Shown: positions 37,420 to 49,200, counted from the first letter of the stretch. The stretch: DNA of 64,000 nucleotides from Spinacia oleracea (GCF_020520425.1 NC_079492.1:61317042-61381041); one strand, 5' to 3'. A program made the numbers and translations. The notes: generated by a model from the letters alone, not told the origin.

Positions 37420-40400
37420 TCAAAGCCATTCTCCAATATGCTTGATTCCCATAGCTGCAGTGTGCGAGTTGTGCTTCGCTTGCGGCAGAGGTTTAGTTAA
37501 TGGATCTGATATGTTGTCATCAGTTCCAATTTTTCTTATCTCGACTTCTTTTCTTTCAACGAACTCTCGTAGAAGGTGAAATCTACGAAGTACATGCTTG
37601 ACTCTCTGGTGGTGTCTAGGCTCTTTTGCCTGTGCAATAGCTCCGTTATTATCACAATACAGGGCTATTGGTCCTTTAATGGAGGGGACTACACCAAGTT
37701 CTCCTATGAACTTCCTTAGCCATATAGCTTCCTTTGCTGCTTCATGTGCAGCAATGTACTCCGCTTCAGTTGTAGAATCCGCAATGGTGCTTTGCTTAGC
37801 ACTTTTCCAGCTTACTGCTCCTCCGTTGAGGCAGAAGACAAACCCAGACTGTGATCTGAAATCATCTTTGTCGGTTTGGAAACTTGCGTCCGTATAGCCT
37901 TTAACAATTAATTCATCATCTCCACCATAGACCAGGAAGTCATCTTTGTGCCTTTTCAGGTACTTCAGAATATTCTTGGCAGCAGTCCAATGCGCCTCTC
38001 CTGGGTCTGACTGGTATCTGCTCGTAGCACTGAGTGCGTACGCAACATCCGGGCGTGTACATATCATAGCATACATTATTGAACCAATCAATGATGCATA
38101 TGGAATCCCATTCATTCGTCTACGCTCATCAAGTGTTTTTGGGCACTGAGTCTTGCTTAGAGTCATTCCATGAGACATGGGTAGGTAGCCTCGCTTGGAG
38201 TCCGCCATCTTGAACCTATCAAGCACCTTATTGATATAAGTGCTTTGACTAAGTCCAATCATCTTTTTAGATCTATCTCTGTAAATCTTGATGCCCAATA
38301 TGTACTGTGCTTCTCCTAGATCCTTCATCGAAAAACATTTCCCAAGCCAAATCTTGACAGAGTTCAACATAGGAATGTCATTTCCGATAAGCAATATGTC
38401 GTCGACATATAATACTAGGAAAGCAATTTTGCTCCCACTGACCTTCTTGTATACACAAGATTCGTCCGCGTTCTTGATGAAACCAAAGTCACTGACTGCT
38501 TCATCAAAACGTATATTCCAGCTCCTGGATGCCTGCTTCAATCCGTAGATTGACTTCTTTAGCTTGCATACCTTTTTAGCATTCTTTGGATCCTCAAAAC
38601 CTTCAGGCTGTGTCATAAACACAGTTTCTGTTAAAACGCCGTTTAAGAAAGCAGTTTTGACATCCATCTGCCATATTTCGTAATCGTAATATGCAGCGAT
38701 TGCTAACATTATTCGAATAGACTTTAGCATTGCAACTGGTGAAAAGGTTTCATCGTAATCCACACCGTGGACTTGCCTGTAACCTTTCGCAACCAATCTA
38801 GCTTTGAAAACTTCAAGTTTCCCATCCTTGTCCTTTTTCAGTTTGAAAACCCATTTGCTTCCAATGGCTTGGTAGCCATCTGGCAAATCGACCAAATCCC
38901 ATACTTGGTTTTCAGACATGGAGTCTAATTCAGATTGCATGGCTTCTTGCCATTGCTTGGAGCTAGGGCTCGTCATAGCTTGCTTGTAGGTCGCAGGTTC
39001 ATCACTTTCAAGTAATAGAACGTCATAGCTCTCGTTCGTCAAAATACCTAAGTACCTTTCCGGTTGAGATCTATATCTTTGCGATCTACGCGGGGTAACA
39101 TTTCTAGATTGACCATGATTCTCACCAGATTCTTCTAAAGGTCTCTGAGTTTCATCCTGAATGTCATCTTGAGCATTCTCTAGAGTTTGTTGTTCGACTC
39201 GAATTTCTTCGAGGTCTACTTTTCTCCCACTTGTCATTTTGGAAATATGATCCTTCTCCAAAAAGACACCATCTCGAGCAACAAACACTTTGTTCTCAGA
39301 TGTATTGTAGAAGTAATACCCCTTTGTTTCCTTTGGATAGCCCACAAGGATACATTTGTCAGATTTTGGATGAAGTTTGTCTGAAATTAATCGTTTGACG
39401 TATACTTCACATCCCCAAATCTTAAGAAAAGACACATTTGGAGGCTTTCCAAACCATAATTCGTATGGAGTCTTTTCGACAGCTTTAGACGGAGCTCTAT
39501 TTGTAGTGAGTGCAGCTGTATTTAGTGCATGTCCCCAAAATTCTAATGGAAGTTCGGCCTGACCCATCATTGACCTGACCATGTCTAGCAAGGTTCTGTT
39601 CCTCCGTTCTGACACACCGTTCCATTGTGGTGTTCCAGGAGGAGTCAATTCTGATAGAATTCCACATTCTTTCAGATGGTCATCAAATTCATAGCTCAGA
39701 TATTCACCGCCTCTATCAGACCGCAGTGCCTTGATCTTCTTGCCTAATTGATTCTCTACTTCACTCTGAAATTCCTTGAATTTGTCAAAGGATTCAGACT
39801 TATGCTTCATTAGGTAGACATAACCATACCTACTGAAGTCATCAGTGAAAGTGATAAAGTAGCTGAAACCACCTCTAGCATTTGTACTCATTGGTCCACA
39901 TACATCTGTATGGATTAAACCCAATAGTTCATTTGCTCTTTCTCCAACTTTAGAGAAAGGTTGCTTTGTCATTTTGCCAAGTAAACATGATTCGCATTTA
40001 CCATAATCCTCTAAGTCAAATGGTTCTAGAATTCCTTCTCTTTGAAGTCTTTCTAAGCGTTTCAAGTTTATATGGCCTAATCGACAATGCCACAGATAGG
40101 TGAGATCTGAATCATCCTTTTTGGCCTTTTTGGTATTTATGTTATATACTTGTTTGTCGTGATCTAATAAATAAAGTCCATTGACTAATCTAGCAGATCC
40201 ATAAAACATCTCTTTAAAATAAAACGAACAACTATTGTCTTTTATTATAAAGGAAAATCCCTTAGCATCTAAGCAAGAAACTGAAATGATGTTTTTAGTA
40301 AGACTTGGAACATGGAAACATTCTTCCAGTTCCAAAACTAGCCCGGAGGGCAACGACAAATAGTATGTTCCTACAGCTAATGCAGCAATCCGTGCTCCAT

Positions 40401-41385
40401 TTCCCACTCGTAGGTCGACTTCACCCTTGCTTAACTTTCTACTTCTTCTTAGTCCCTGTGGATTGGAACATAAGTGTGAGCCACAACCTGTATCTAATAC
40501 CCAAGAAGTTGAATTAGCAAGTATACAGTCTATAACGAAAATACCTGAAGATGGAACGACTGTTCCGTTCTTCTGATCTTCCTTTAGCTTCAAGCAATCT
40601 CTCTTCCAATGCCCCTTCTTCTTGCAGTAGAAGCATTCGGATTCAGAAGTGGGTTGACTGACCTTCCTCTTTGCAGATTTGGCGCCAGTTTGCTTAGTTG
40701 GGCTGGCCTTGTTGCCACCTTTCTTAGCATTCCTCTTCTTTCCAGATTTCTTGAACTTGCCCCCACGCACCATAAGCACATCCTGCTTATCACTTTTGAG
40801 CGTCTTTTCAGCGGTCTTCAGCATACCGTGAAGCTCAGTGAGCGTTTTGTCCAGACTATTCATACTGTAGTTCAGTTTGAACTGATCATACCCGCTATGA
40901 AGAGAATGGAGGATGGTGTCTATAGCCATTTCCTGAGAAAATTGCTGATCCAGCCGACTCATATTCTCAATGAGTCCAATCATTTTGAGAACATGTGGAC
41001 TTACGGGCTCGCCTTTCTTAAGCTTGGTCTCAAGAATTTGCCTATGAGTCTCGAATCTTTCGACTCGAGCCAGATCTTGGAACATGTTCTTCAACTCACT
41101 GATGATTGTGAAAGCATCTGAGTTGATGAACGTTTTCTGCAGATCCGCACTCATGGTGGCGAGCATTAGACATTTCACATCCTTGTTGGCATCAATCCAA
41201 CGATTGAGGGCTGCCTGAGTGATCCCGTCGCCTGGAGCTTCGGGCATCGCCTCATCTAGGACATACTCCTTTTCTTCCTGCATAAGAACTATTTGCAAGT
41301 TCCTTTGCCAGTCAAGGAAGTTTTTCCCGTTCAACTTCTCCTTTTCGAGAATTGATCGAATGTTGAATGAATTGTTGTTTGCCAT
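37420..41385 (-). CDS. Gag-Pol polyprotein of copia-2 (intact)
   Basis: 1321 residues from the Met at 41385 (MANNNSFNIRS). An upstream in-frame Met at 41463 would add 26 residues that are hydrophobic and atypical of Gag, so I prefer the internal start, which copia-1 keeps too. Gag spans about 1-245, the CCHC knuckle C251-C264 and the protease DTG 298-300. Integrase has its zinc site (H433, H438, C464, C467) and catalytic D494, D557 and E593. Reverse transcriptase follows at about 828-1070 with YVDD at 993-996, then RNase H with D1166, E1207 and D1245. All expected catalytic residues are present and no frameshift was seen. The encoded activities are particle formation, polyprotein cleavage, cDNA synthesis and integration. 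One fused frame is normal for Ty1/copia elements. I cannot place it in a named copia lineage with confidence. Confidence 0.95.
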   Translation of the reverse strand: MANNNSFNIRSILEKEKLNGKNFLDWQRNLQIVLMQEEKEYVLDEAMPEAPGDGITQAALNRWIDANKDVKCLMLATMSADLQKTFINSDAFTIISELKNMFQDLARVERFETHRQILETKLKKGEPVSPHVLKMIGLIENMSRLDQQFSQEMAIDTILHSLHSGYDQFKLNYSMNSLDKTLTELHGMLKTAEKTLKSDKQDVLMVRGGKFKKSGKKRNAKKGGNKASPTKQTGAKSAKRKVSQPTSESECFYCKKKGHWKRDCLKLKEDQKNGTVVPSSGIFVIDCILANSTSWVLDTGCGSHLCSNPQGLRRSRKLSKGEVDLRVGNGARIAALAVGTYYLSLPSGLVLELEECFHVPSLTKNIISVSCLDAKGFSFIIKDNSCSFYFKEMFYGSARLVNGLYLLDHDKQVYNINTKKAKKDDSDLTYLWHCRLGHINLKRLERLQREGILEPFDLEDYGKCESCLLGKMTKQPFSKVGERANELLGLIHTDVCGPMSTNARGGFSYFITFTDDFSRYGYVYLMKHKSESFDKFKEFQSEVENQLGKKIKALRSDRGGEYLSYEFDDHLKECGILSELTPPGTPQWNGVSERRNRTLLDMVRSMMGQAELPLEFWGHALNTAALTTNRAPSKAVEKTPYELWFGKPPNVSFLKIWGCEVYVKRLISDKLHPKSDKCILVGYPKETKGYYFYNTSENKVFVARDGVFLEKDHISKMTSGRKVDLEEIRVEQQTLENAQDDIQDETQRPLEESGENHGQSRNVTPRRSQRYRSQPERYLGILTNESYDVLLLESDEPATYKQAMTSPSSKQWQEAMQSELDSMSENQVWDLVDLPDGYQAIGSKWVFKLKKDKDGKLEVFKARLVAKGYRQVHGVDYDETFSPVAMLKSIRIMLAIAAYYDYEIWQMDVKTAFLNGVLTETVFMTQPEGFEDPKNAKKVCKLKKSIYGLKQASRSWNIRFDEAVSDFGFIKNADESCVYKKVSGSKIAFLVLYVDDILLIGNDIPMLNSVKIWLGKCFSMKDLGEAQYILGIKIYRDRSKKMIGLSQSTYINKVLDRFKMADSKRGYLPMSHGMTLSKTQCPKTLDERRRMNGIPYASLIGSIMYAMICTRPDVAYALSATSRYQSDPGEAHWTAAKNILKYLKRHKDDFLVYGGDDELIVKGYTDASFQTDKDDFRSQSGFVFCLNGGAVSWKSAKQSTIADSTTEAEYIAAHEAAKEAIWLRKFIGELGVVPSIKGPIALYCDNNGAIAQAKEPRHHQRVKHVLRRFHLLREFVERKEVEIRKIGTDDNISDPLTKPLPQAKHNSHTAAMGIKHIGEWL

Positions 41386-44170
41386 ATTAAAAACTACAAT
41401 TGAAAAGAATAAACAAATAAATAACCATTCACAGTTTCTCTTAATAAACTTAAATTCTAGCATTCATGCATAATTCAATGTTTATTAAGCATTTTATTCA
41501 AGTTATGTGTTCCGGCAGGTGTGAATAAAATGATTCCAAGATCCTAAAATCATTGAAGAACTAAGCACAGTTTGTCGACTTAATCCTAGAACATCTTAGG
41601 TAAGCAAAAGCCTTTTGCTAATAGTCTAGAAACTATTCTTGGTTGATAGGTACGTCTAAGAACTTATTAGGTAAACCTATCGAATTTGCCACGACATAAA
41701 AGGACTCCTTACTTATATCGTTGAGTTTCACCAAAACTAACATGTACTCACAATTATTTGTGTACCTTGCCCCTTTAGGACCAATAAGTAACACCTCGCT
41801 GAGCGAAAACTATTACTAGATTGATGTAAAGGATATCCAAGCAAGTGTATATTTTGGCATGGCACCTTTTAACTCAATTTTTAAGTTTGGAACTTAAGGC
41901 TCTTACTATGTTGGTTAGATTTTAAGTGAACTAAAATCCTTAATCATGCAACATAATCAAGCTTTTGATCTCATGCATTTTAAGACATATTTAAAGCAAT
42001 AAATAACTTAAAACATGCATAAGATATTTGTGATCTAGTATGGCCCGACTTCATCTTGAAGCTTTGACTTCAAAGTCCGTCTTGAAAATCTCCGTGGGAG
42101 GCACCATTTTCTTCAAATAGGATAAGTTATAACTAATTACAACTATTTGATGGTACGCAGACCATATTTGAATTGAAAAACAACTTTGGTACTTTAGACC
42201 AATTACATTCAAATTAATGGTACGCAGACCATATTTTCTATCCTATTTGGGCCATACTAGTCACTTCATAACCTGCAAAACAGTACATATACAATATATA
42301 CCATTCACCCATTCATTATCATGAATGGCCCACATAGCTGGTTAGTTAAACACATTATGCATCACGTAAACATTTGCAGCAATTAATCAAGGGCACCAAT
42401 AATCTACCAATTATTCAGTCCTTATTAATTCTAATCGAGTTGTTTTAACCTTAAGGATTTGTAGACCTAATCAAGAGTTTATGACTAAAAGCACTCCCAC
42501 TCAAACCAATAAATTCATATGCTTTACTAATTTTAAACATAAAATTGTATTTCTAGTCTAACCGGAAACATACAAATTTAATTAAAATTTAAAGCTCATA
42601 TAAATTTATAATTGAATCCAAAAATTTAATTTTAATTTCAGTCACATTTAAATTAATTTATGATTTTAATTTTAGTAAAATAATTAGAATAAATGCCATT
42701 TATTATAATTATAATATTCAAAATTAAAATCCAAGAAATTAATTCAAATTATTAATTTTAAAAACAATTAAAAATTACGTGAACTGAAATTTTCAAATTA
42801 AACATTCAAAACGATCTAATCGTAACGCAAACACCCTACGCGTTGCACGCCCATGGGCTGTACGCACACAGCCATTGCTGGCCATGTGCGCGCAGCCCAT
42901 GCGCTCGTTGCATAGCTGCTGCTGTCCCATACGCAAGCCTCCGCACAGCGCCCACCGCACGCGAGCTATCGCTCGCAGCGCGCGCGCGTTACCGCGCTCG
43001 CTGGTGCGCGAGATCGCTCGCTGGTGCGCGCGAGCCATCGCTCGCTGGGGCGCTGCATCGCTCGCTGGCGCGCGAGATCGCGCGCTGGCGCGCGAGATCG
43101 CTCGCTGGTGCGCGCGAGTGATGCTGGGCGCAGCGCTCGTGGCACGCGAGCTTGCGCTCGCTGCGCACGAGGCTGCGCGCTGTTGTGCGAGGCAGCGCGC
43201 GCTGTGGCGCAGCTCGCTTGCTGCCCACACGCGACTGCCTTGGCTCGCCCCTCGCCCATGCCCATACGTTCATTGCTCGTGGCACACGACACAAGGCAGG
43301 GCTGCTGCCTTGTGCTCGTGCACTACGGCCTTGCTCATTGCATTCGTGCCGCACGGGCGACGAGCTCCCTTGCTCGTCGTCGCATGCCCGCATTATACAA
43401 CACCCCTTAAGGGTAACACGAAGCGTCCATTGCTTCGCGCGTGCAAGTTATTTGAACGAATCGCATAAAATTTAAAATTTATATTTAAAATTAATGACAA
43501 ATTAATAAATAATATTAATTTCATAATTTTAGGGCGAAAAAATCGAAAATTTATTATCCAATTGATTTCCGATTGATATGGATTCAAGTCTAGGTCATAA
43601 AAATTTAAAATTTATCGTAAATTTACAATTTTTATGGTGGTTTTTAATCATAGGTTTCTAATTAAATTACAATTAATTATGAAAATCAAATTAATTCTAA
43701 ATTATTCTAATTTTCAACAAATTAATCATAATTACAAATTAGATTGCATAATTAACAAGACTAGGCATTCAAACTTGTTAAACATATGCAATAGGTCAAT
43801 CAAAAATTCAAGATTTATCAACAAGAATCGCAAATATTTAATTTAACATCTTAAATTTACGAAATTTTGCATTCGAAAAACTAAAACCTTCGAAAAGTCA
43901 TAGTTAGGCTTCGAATTTGAGAATTCTGGGTTCGGCAGAAAAATACTATTTTTGTCAAAATTTTAGAATGCCTTTTACATGCGGAATTGACACATAAATC
44001 ACTCAATTCGGATGAGTAATGAAGAAACTGCCGAAAAACTGCGTACGTATAATTAAATAAACGCAATTTGCAACTAATTAACAATTACGAAAATTAATCA
44101 CCCCTTTTAATTCTTGCAAATTTGTAATATTTAACCATGTTCATGCAATTTAGATTATGAAAATAATAAG
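41386..44170 (-). other. Long untranslated leader of copia-2 with GC-rich repeat island
   Basis: 2.8 kb. AT-rich except for a GC island at about 42828-43450. Within it, about 43010-43118 is a degenerate tandem repeat of a unit like CGCTCGCTGGCGCGCGAGAT, which is itself partly palindromic. A perfect hairpin (CGACGAGC, loop TCCCTT, GCTCGTCG) lies at 43358-43379 and the palindrome CCCTTAAGGG near 43405, both shared with copia-1. No gene is supported: the island gives open frames on both strands. Confidence 0.65.
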
Positions 44171-44185
44171 GGGCTCGTGATACCA
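44171..44185 (-). other. Primer binding site of copia-2
   Basis: On the minus strand TGGTATCACGAGCCC begins one base after the LTR end. It is close to the usual plant copia site TGGTATCAGAGC, complementary to initiator tRNA-Met, with one extra C. Copia-1 has the same variant. Confidence 0.8.
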
Positions 44186-44186
44186 C

Positions 44187-45528
44187 TGTTAGGTTATGAT
44201 ACATATGACATTACATAGATCATGCGGAAACAACCATTAACCCAGGAAACATATTATTTACACATAATCATTTAGCATAGTTTAGATGCATACTCTTTGT
44301 TGCGTGCCTTCCCTAGCTGCGCCCGAACCGAACAAGAACAAGTCTTTTAGGACTCCAAGTGTCGTCCCTCCGTAGAAAGTCCACAGCACGTCCGGATCCG
44401 CCTTAAGATTGACCAACTAGAATCGCCCTTAAGGTACTCAGAAAATTCGGCACTTTTGGGGCAAGATGGGTGTTTGAATTTTCTCTCAAAAAAAACTCAC
44501 TTTTGAATACTTTGAAACTTGTGTATAAATTATGACCCCTAGGCCTTTATTTATAGAGTTATGGAAAAGGAATCGTAATCCTAGTAGGATGCGAATTAAT
44601 TGGAATTAGAATTCTACATGAATTCTACTTAATCAATTTATCCAATAGGAATAGACATTTAATCATACACTGACTCTTGCAGATTCAGGAATCTCGCATG
44701 AGCTCAAACTCACACACATACGGCAGCCACAAGGGCTGCCCACGCATGCGAGCAGCAGCCCACGCAGCGCGGCCCACGCATGCGTGGCCTTGTGCGCGCT
44801 GGGCTGTGGCGTGCGTGCTTGCTGGGCGATGGCCTGGCTTCGTGCTGGGCCTTCGTCCGGCAGGCCTCGTCCGATGCTAATTCGTACGATACGCTTCTGA
44901 TTAAAATTCCATTTCCGGAATCTATTTCCGATACGAACAATATTCAATATTTCCGATTCCGGAATTAATTTCCGTTTCGAACAAATATTTAATATTTCCG
45001 TTTCCGGAATTATTTTCCGATTCCGGTAATATTTCCGATTCTGACAATATTTCCGTTTCCGGCAATATTTCCGATTCTGGTAATATTTCCATTTCCAACA
45101 ATATTTTCCGATACGTACCATGTTTCCGTTTCCGGCAATATCTACGACTTGGATAATATTCATATTTCCGATACGATCCATATTTCCGTTTCCGGCAATA
45201 TCATCGTTTCCGGAGTATTCATTTCTTGCCTGTGACGATCTTAGCTCCCACTGAAACCAAGATCCGTCGGTTCCGAATATTCATAGATGGAGTATTTAAT
45301 GCCATTAAATACTTGATCCGTTTACGTACTATTTGTGTGACCCTACGGGTTCAGTCAAGAGTAAGCTGTGGATTAATATCATTAATTCCACTTGAACTGA
45401 AGCGGCCTCTAGCTAGGCATTCAGCTCACTTGATCTCACTGAATTATTAACTTGTTAATTAATACTGAACCGCATTTATTAGACTTAACATAGAATGCAT
45501 ACTTGGACCAAGGGCATTATTTCCTTCA
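44187..45528 (-). repeat. Right (5') LTR of copia-2
   Basis: 1342 bp, same ends and length as the left LTR, and differing from it at one position found by eye. As the 5' LTR it holds the promoter for gag-pol: TATA motif near 44546-44555, with U3 running from 45528 down to it. Followed by the target duplication CTTGT (45529-45533). Confidence 0.95.
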
Positions 45529-45559
45529 CTTGTTAAGAGTCTAAGTTTCATAAACTTAC

Positions 45560-45652
45560 CCAGGCTGCCCACAGTTTTTGCACACAGAAGCATTTGGACA
45601 TTCTCTAGCAAAATGCCCAGTCCGCTTGCAGTTCTTACATAGGTAATTTTGC
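45560..45652 (-). pseudogene. Captured host exon: CCHC zinc-knuckle (CNBP/GIS2-like) fragment
   Basis: A 93-bp segment with an acceptor (TTCCAG ending at 45653) and a strong donor (GTAAGT, 45559-45554) on the minus strand. It encodes NYLCKNCKRTGHFARECPNA followed by SVCKNCGQPG: one complete CCHC knuckle and the start of a second. This resembles plant CNBP/GIS2-type proteins, which carry serial CCHC knuckles and bind single-stranded nucleic acid. The intron edges are kept, so capture was at the DNA level and not through mRNA. It runs opposite to the two transposase genes. Beyond the donor the sequence is interrupted 26 bp later by copia-2. No further exon was found on either side. Confidence 0.75.
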
Positions 45653-46205
45653 CTGGAAGAGCAATTTACAATCAAAGCAAAGCAGTAGTTAGTAACAGAT
45701 GAACGAAGTTCGAAGAACTGAATTCTGTTTTGCATTTTGCACCTGACCGATTGGCTATTGAACGAAGGACTGAATTCTGTTTTGCATTTTGTCTGTCTAT
45801 TCAGTATCATTCAAAGTTGCATTTTGTCTGTCTATTTAGTAGAGGATGTTCTTATCAAAAGCTTTATTGTTCCATGTAATTACAGTATTAGAAGCCTCAT
45901 TTTCTCGTAAGTTGCACATCAGCAGTATGCATCGAAGATTAGAAGGTTAAGCATGATCCGATTCTGTGATGACTATTGTGTTGTGCCAGCTGAGTGCAAA
46001 GTGTTAGGGTTCAGTCGTCAGCTAGCACATTTAATGTCTGACATTCTGGTTTTGCTTAGTGTCTGCTTTGATTTGTTGTTGTTTTTCTGGTTGTACAAAT
46101 TAGATTTTGACCAAAGTTGACTTTGGTTAACTTTGATGGTTTTGTCAATTTTGTGGGTTTTAGTTATTTGGTTGTATAGTATGACTTGACTTTGACCAAT
46201 GAACA
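45653..46205 (+). other. CACTA spacer upstream of the Transposase_24-like gene
   Basis: About 550 bp without a supported plus-strand gene. The part next to the captured exon is probably captured intron. A short direct repeat (CTGAATTCTGTTTTGCATTTTG type) occurs at about 45718 and 45772. The promoter of the downstream gene should lie here, but no clear TATA box was identified. Confidence 0.4.
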
Positions 46206-49200
46206 ATGCAGGAGAAAATGGTTCTTCCCAATGGGTCTGCACAACAATCTTCTATGGTAAGATCTATACGCGAGTACGTACCACCTCTTATGCTGGCAAG
46301 GGGTCGTGGTAAGAGGTTAGCTAATTTGTATTCTTCCAAAACAAATGCTGAAACCAATGTCTCCATTGGAAAGTAGAGTAACCTCCCTAGTCATCTTGCT
46401 AACAATTTTTTACCGTCAAAGAAACGCCATCTTGCTCATTCTGAAGCTCGCACTGATTCTGTCATATTAAACAGAAATGATATGTCTTTTGTTGATCCCT
46501 TAATGGTTTCCAGTCGTCATTGTTATGGTCCTAATGCAGAAAGTCATTATTTAGATGAAGATATACAATTCGAAAGAGACTTTGTAGAATATGCTTCTGC
46601 TGAGAACGAGGCTGAGAACGAGGCTGCGAACGAGGCTGCCAATGATAATGAACATGGTGATGAGTTTGATACGAGAATTCATGAGGATGTCAATGATAAT
46701 GATCATGGTGATGAACCTCGTGAGAACATTCATGACAATGTCAATGATAATGAAATGGAGATATGTCCGACCAACACTATTCAAGAGGATGCAAATGGTA
46801 ATAATTTAACATCCGATTTATGCCTTTGAATTAGTCTTTTTTTTATGTTAATCATTTTATGTTTTTAAATTGTTTGGTTGAAGGTGGTGGTCAATCTACT
46901 ATAAAGAAGAAAGCTGATAATGAAAAAAGGAGGGGAAGAAACAAGTGTAAAAAAATTGCTAAACTGAAACCTAATGAGAAGCTGCAAATTCAATTCTTTA
47001 ACAATCGGGCAGTAGGGGATAATCACAATGTGTTTGCCAGACATCTTGGTATTATAGTACGAAATACTAATATGTGTCCGGTCAAAGTGCACAAATGGGC
47101 AGATATTGGAGACAAAGAAAAAGAACACATGTGGGCAGCAGTCACGGTAACATGATTTTTATGGATTTGGTTATGTTATTGGGGTTTCCATTTTTTGTCT
47201 GACATTTCACTCTTTGATTTGTTTTTGTTTTACTTGATTCCAGGATTCCTTTACTAATGAAAATATGGAGGCCTACAAGGAGCATGTTTTGGACCATATG
47301 AAGGAGTTGTGGAGAAAATGGAGGTCAGAATTGTTAAGGTATAAAATCATTCATAAGAAACTCACCTTAAAAGCTGCATACAACGCTTCTCCACCTGATG
47401 GGCTTAATAAGAGTGAGTGGCAGTGGCTTATTAAGGAGATTTTTTCAAAGCGAGAATTTAAGGTAAAATCACTTAACTATAATCCCTTTTCCTTTATAAT
47501 GTGTTCGGAAATTTAATTTTTTCAAATTTCAGGAAAGAAGTGCCAGGAACTCTAATAATCGGGCTCAGTATCTTAAAGAGTTAATGCCTCGAACTGGGAG
47601 CAAGCCTTTTAGGCAAGTCATTTGGGATGATTTGGTGAGAAACAATGATTATTAATACCTAATTTCATAGGTTTAGGAAGTTTGGAATTAAATTCACATG
47701 ACAACTAATTATTTTCTTTGTTATGTAAGGGAGGAAATAATGGGAAGAAGCCGAATTTGGTTGATGTATTCTACTCCACTCGAAAGAAAGGAACTCAACT
47801 TCCAAATGCGGAGACAACGCAAAAATATGTATGTCTGTTGAATGTTGGATTTTTGTTGGCCCGTTTTTTTTTTTTTGTTAATGTTAATAATCTTATAATC
47901 ACAATGTTATAGGAAGAACTTCGGGAAACAATGGCAAAGGATCCATCACTTTCTCAAGTCGAGGTAAATACTCTTCATCTGTCATTTCTCATCCACATTC
48001 AGTTTTGAGTTTGAGAATTTTGTCAGAATATCCTGCAAAAATACAGAAATGATAAGTAGTTAGTATAGTCCATGTAGTAAGCTGGACAGTTACGTGCCTA
48101 CAATGAAAACTCTGGTCTGCAACTGGATGTTTTGTGTTATCTTCAATTCAAAAGAAAATGTGTTAATGACTGACTGATAAGTGATATGATTATTTGCCAG
48201 TGTATAGTATTTGCACTTTTGGTCTTGAGTAGTTTTGAGAGAAATGAAACCAGGACCTAATACTTAGATATTAAAGTTAGCGATGCCTTTAAAGAACAAA
48301 GTCTTTATCAGTTGGATAAAGTCTGGCGGTCCAACAAGGTGGATCAAACCAACAAGGTGGACGTACTTCTTTGGGTTTAAGTACTACAATGGATGAAATG
48401 GAGTAAATTATTAACAACTACTTCGTATTATAATTGTGGAGGTGGCTACAAGAAAGTAGATGTGGCAATGGCGGGACTGTTTGACTGTCATATACTTGTG
48501 TTTATAAATAAGAATAAGAATGAGTCTTTGAGATTTTGAATGTCTTGAGTTACGCGTCGCGTGGACAGGAGGGGTATGCTTGTTGGTTCATAAGGCGGTT
48601 GGTTTTGCTGTTCCTTCAGTGATAACTAATAGGTGGATGAGGTAGTTGATTTTGAAGTGGTCGGTTATCATTTGATTTCTTTCTCAATTCCAACTTTCTA
48701 TGGGATATGATCATATGAATATGTGGAAGTTAGGATTATTCATTTCTCACTCTGGTTCTATCTAGCTGCCTCTCACCAACTTTCGATCCCCCTACCAAAA
48801 ATTTAGAATAGTGGGAATAAAGACTCCTTAGGAACTTCCACAGACCATTTAGAATAGTGGGAATAAAGACTCCTTTCACACTTCCACGGACCATTTTGGG
48901 TTGCTTAATCCTTGTAAGTCTTTCTTATCCCTCTTTTCGGATGTGGGAGCATTAACTCTTGTACTCCCTGTTTATGTCCACTAATTGCGCTACTGACACT
49001 AATTGCGCAACACAGAACAGAGAATTGATTTCAGGAGGAAAGCACAGGAATTATCAGTAACATTCATGGCTTGAAATTGATTCTGCAGTTGAAGATCTTT
49101 TGTTGAATCACAGCATGTATTTCCATTGTAAGGACATAATTTCAGAGGTGCCTTTGATTTTGTGGGTGCCCCTGTTTCAATAAGATAAATACAAGAGAAT

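Larger units (their letters stand above)
35214..45528 (-). mobile_element. Copia-2: complete, apparently intact Ty1/copia retrotransposon
   Basis: 10,315 bp with two 1342-bp LTRs, target duplication CTTGT on both sides (35209-35213 and 45529-45533), primer site, 2.8-kb leader, one uninterrupted gag-pol frame of 1321 codons, a polypurine tract and a 3' untranslated region. By eye the LTRs differ only at one base (35468 A versus G in the other copy, near 44441). It is inserted in the CACTA element beside the captured zinc-knuckle exon. It is the youngest layer of the nest. Confidence 0.95.

Noticed and set aside
42793..43475. Long Ala/Arg-rich frames on both strands in the GC island
   Set aside because: GC-rich repeats lack stop codons in every frame. 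Composition is low-complexity and the frames are not conserved in copia-1.
46018..46366. Minus-strand frames opposite the first exon of the Transposase_24-like gene
   Set aside because: The plus-strand exon chain is consistent in frame and matches the family; the antisense frames match nothing recognisable.
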